64,000 bases of DNA, taken from contig CM039196.1 in NCBI GenBank assembly GCA_008360975.2, forward strand, positions 2,418,001 through 2,482,000. Reading direction: 5' to 3'. The number at the start of each line of letters is the position of its first letter. Within the stretch, counting starts at the first letter, position 1. The translations under genes were made by a program, and so were the position numbers. The notes under the pieces are model-generated. The model did no database searches, was not told where the DNA came from, and saw only the letters and a program-made list of their open reading frames with translations. Of the stretch, positions 63,955-64,000 are shown piece after piece. This DNA comes from Lichenostomus cassidix. Taxonomy: Eukaryota; Chordata; Aves; Passeriformes; Meliphagidae.

Positions 63955-64000
63955 GTAAGTCACTCTGGATCCACATTAGCTGTTTAAGGGGTTAGAACCA

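Noticed and set aside
1..64000. Prokaryotic features, CRISPR arrays, phage or integrated viral genes, tRNA or rRNA genes
   Set aside because: Looked for on both strands; no spaced direct repeats, no tRNA box pairs with a cloverleaf, no operon layout and no retroviral coding frames seen.

Overview
The window is vertebrate nuclear DNA, almost certainly from a bird. It carries most of one large, intron-rich gene on the plus strand, all of whose introns follow the GT-AG rule. Two decayed antisense 3' ends of CR1 LINEs, the typical avian retrotransposon, sit in the non-coding DNA. There are no operons, Shine-Dalgarno sites, CRISPR arrays, phage genes or other prokaryotic features. The species cannot be named from the sequence alone.

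The gene is PITPNM2 (Nir3/RdgB2, membrane-associated phosphatidylinositol transfer protein 2). I could place 14 coding exons with consistent splice phases between 23139 and 63954. They give 2,359 coding bases, 786 complete codons plus one base. The order encoded is: an N-terminal PITP (START-like) lipid-transfer domain (residues 1 to about 260, exons 1-5), a Ser-rich linker, an FFAT motif for binding VAP proteins of the ER (351-357, split by intron 6), an acidic linker, a lipase-like fold segment (about 420-600), a Ser/Arg-rich linker (601-699) and the first part of the DDHD domain (about 700-786). The rest of DDHD and the C-terminal LNS2 domain lie beyond the right edge.

Layout: 1-23042 has no recognisable coding sequence and is best read as 5' intron or upstream DNA of PITPNM2, with one CR1 remnant at 131-315. 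Coding exon 1 (23043-23216) has a 5'UTR holding a short uORF. A 14.4-kb intron follows, with a cluster of homeodomain and RFX-like motifs near 30.4-30.6 kb and a second CR1 remnant at 36921-37145. Exons 2-4 lie at 37.6-40.7 kb, exon 5 at 47.2 kb, exon 6 at 50.4 kb, exons 7-12 at 53.4-59.3 kb and exons 13-14 at 63.3-63.95 kb.

I found no previously undescribed system. The observations most worth checking are a pair of in-frame tandem splice donors in exon 11, a cysteine where an active lipase would have its serine, a CpG-rich block dense in transcription-factor motifs in intron 5 (48.9-50.2 kb), and the paired-homeodomain/RFX cluster in intron 1. The motif clusters rest on reading by eye and need cross-species alignment.
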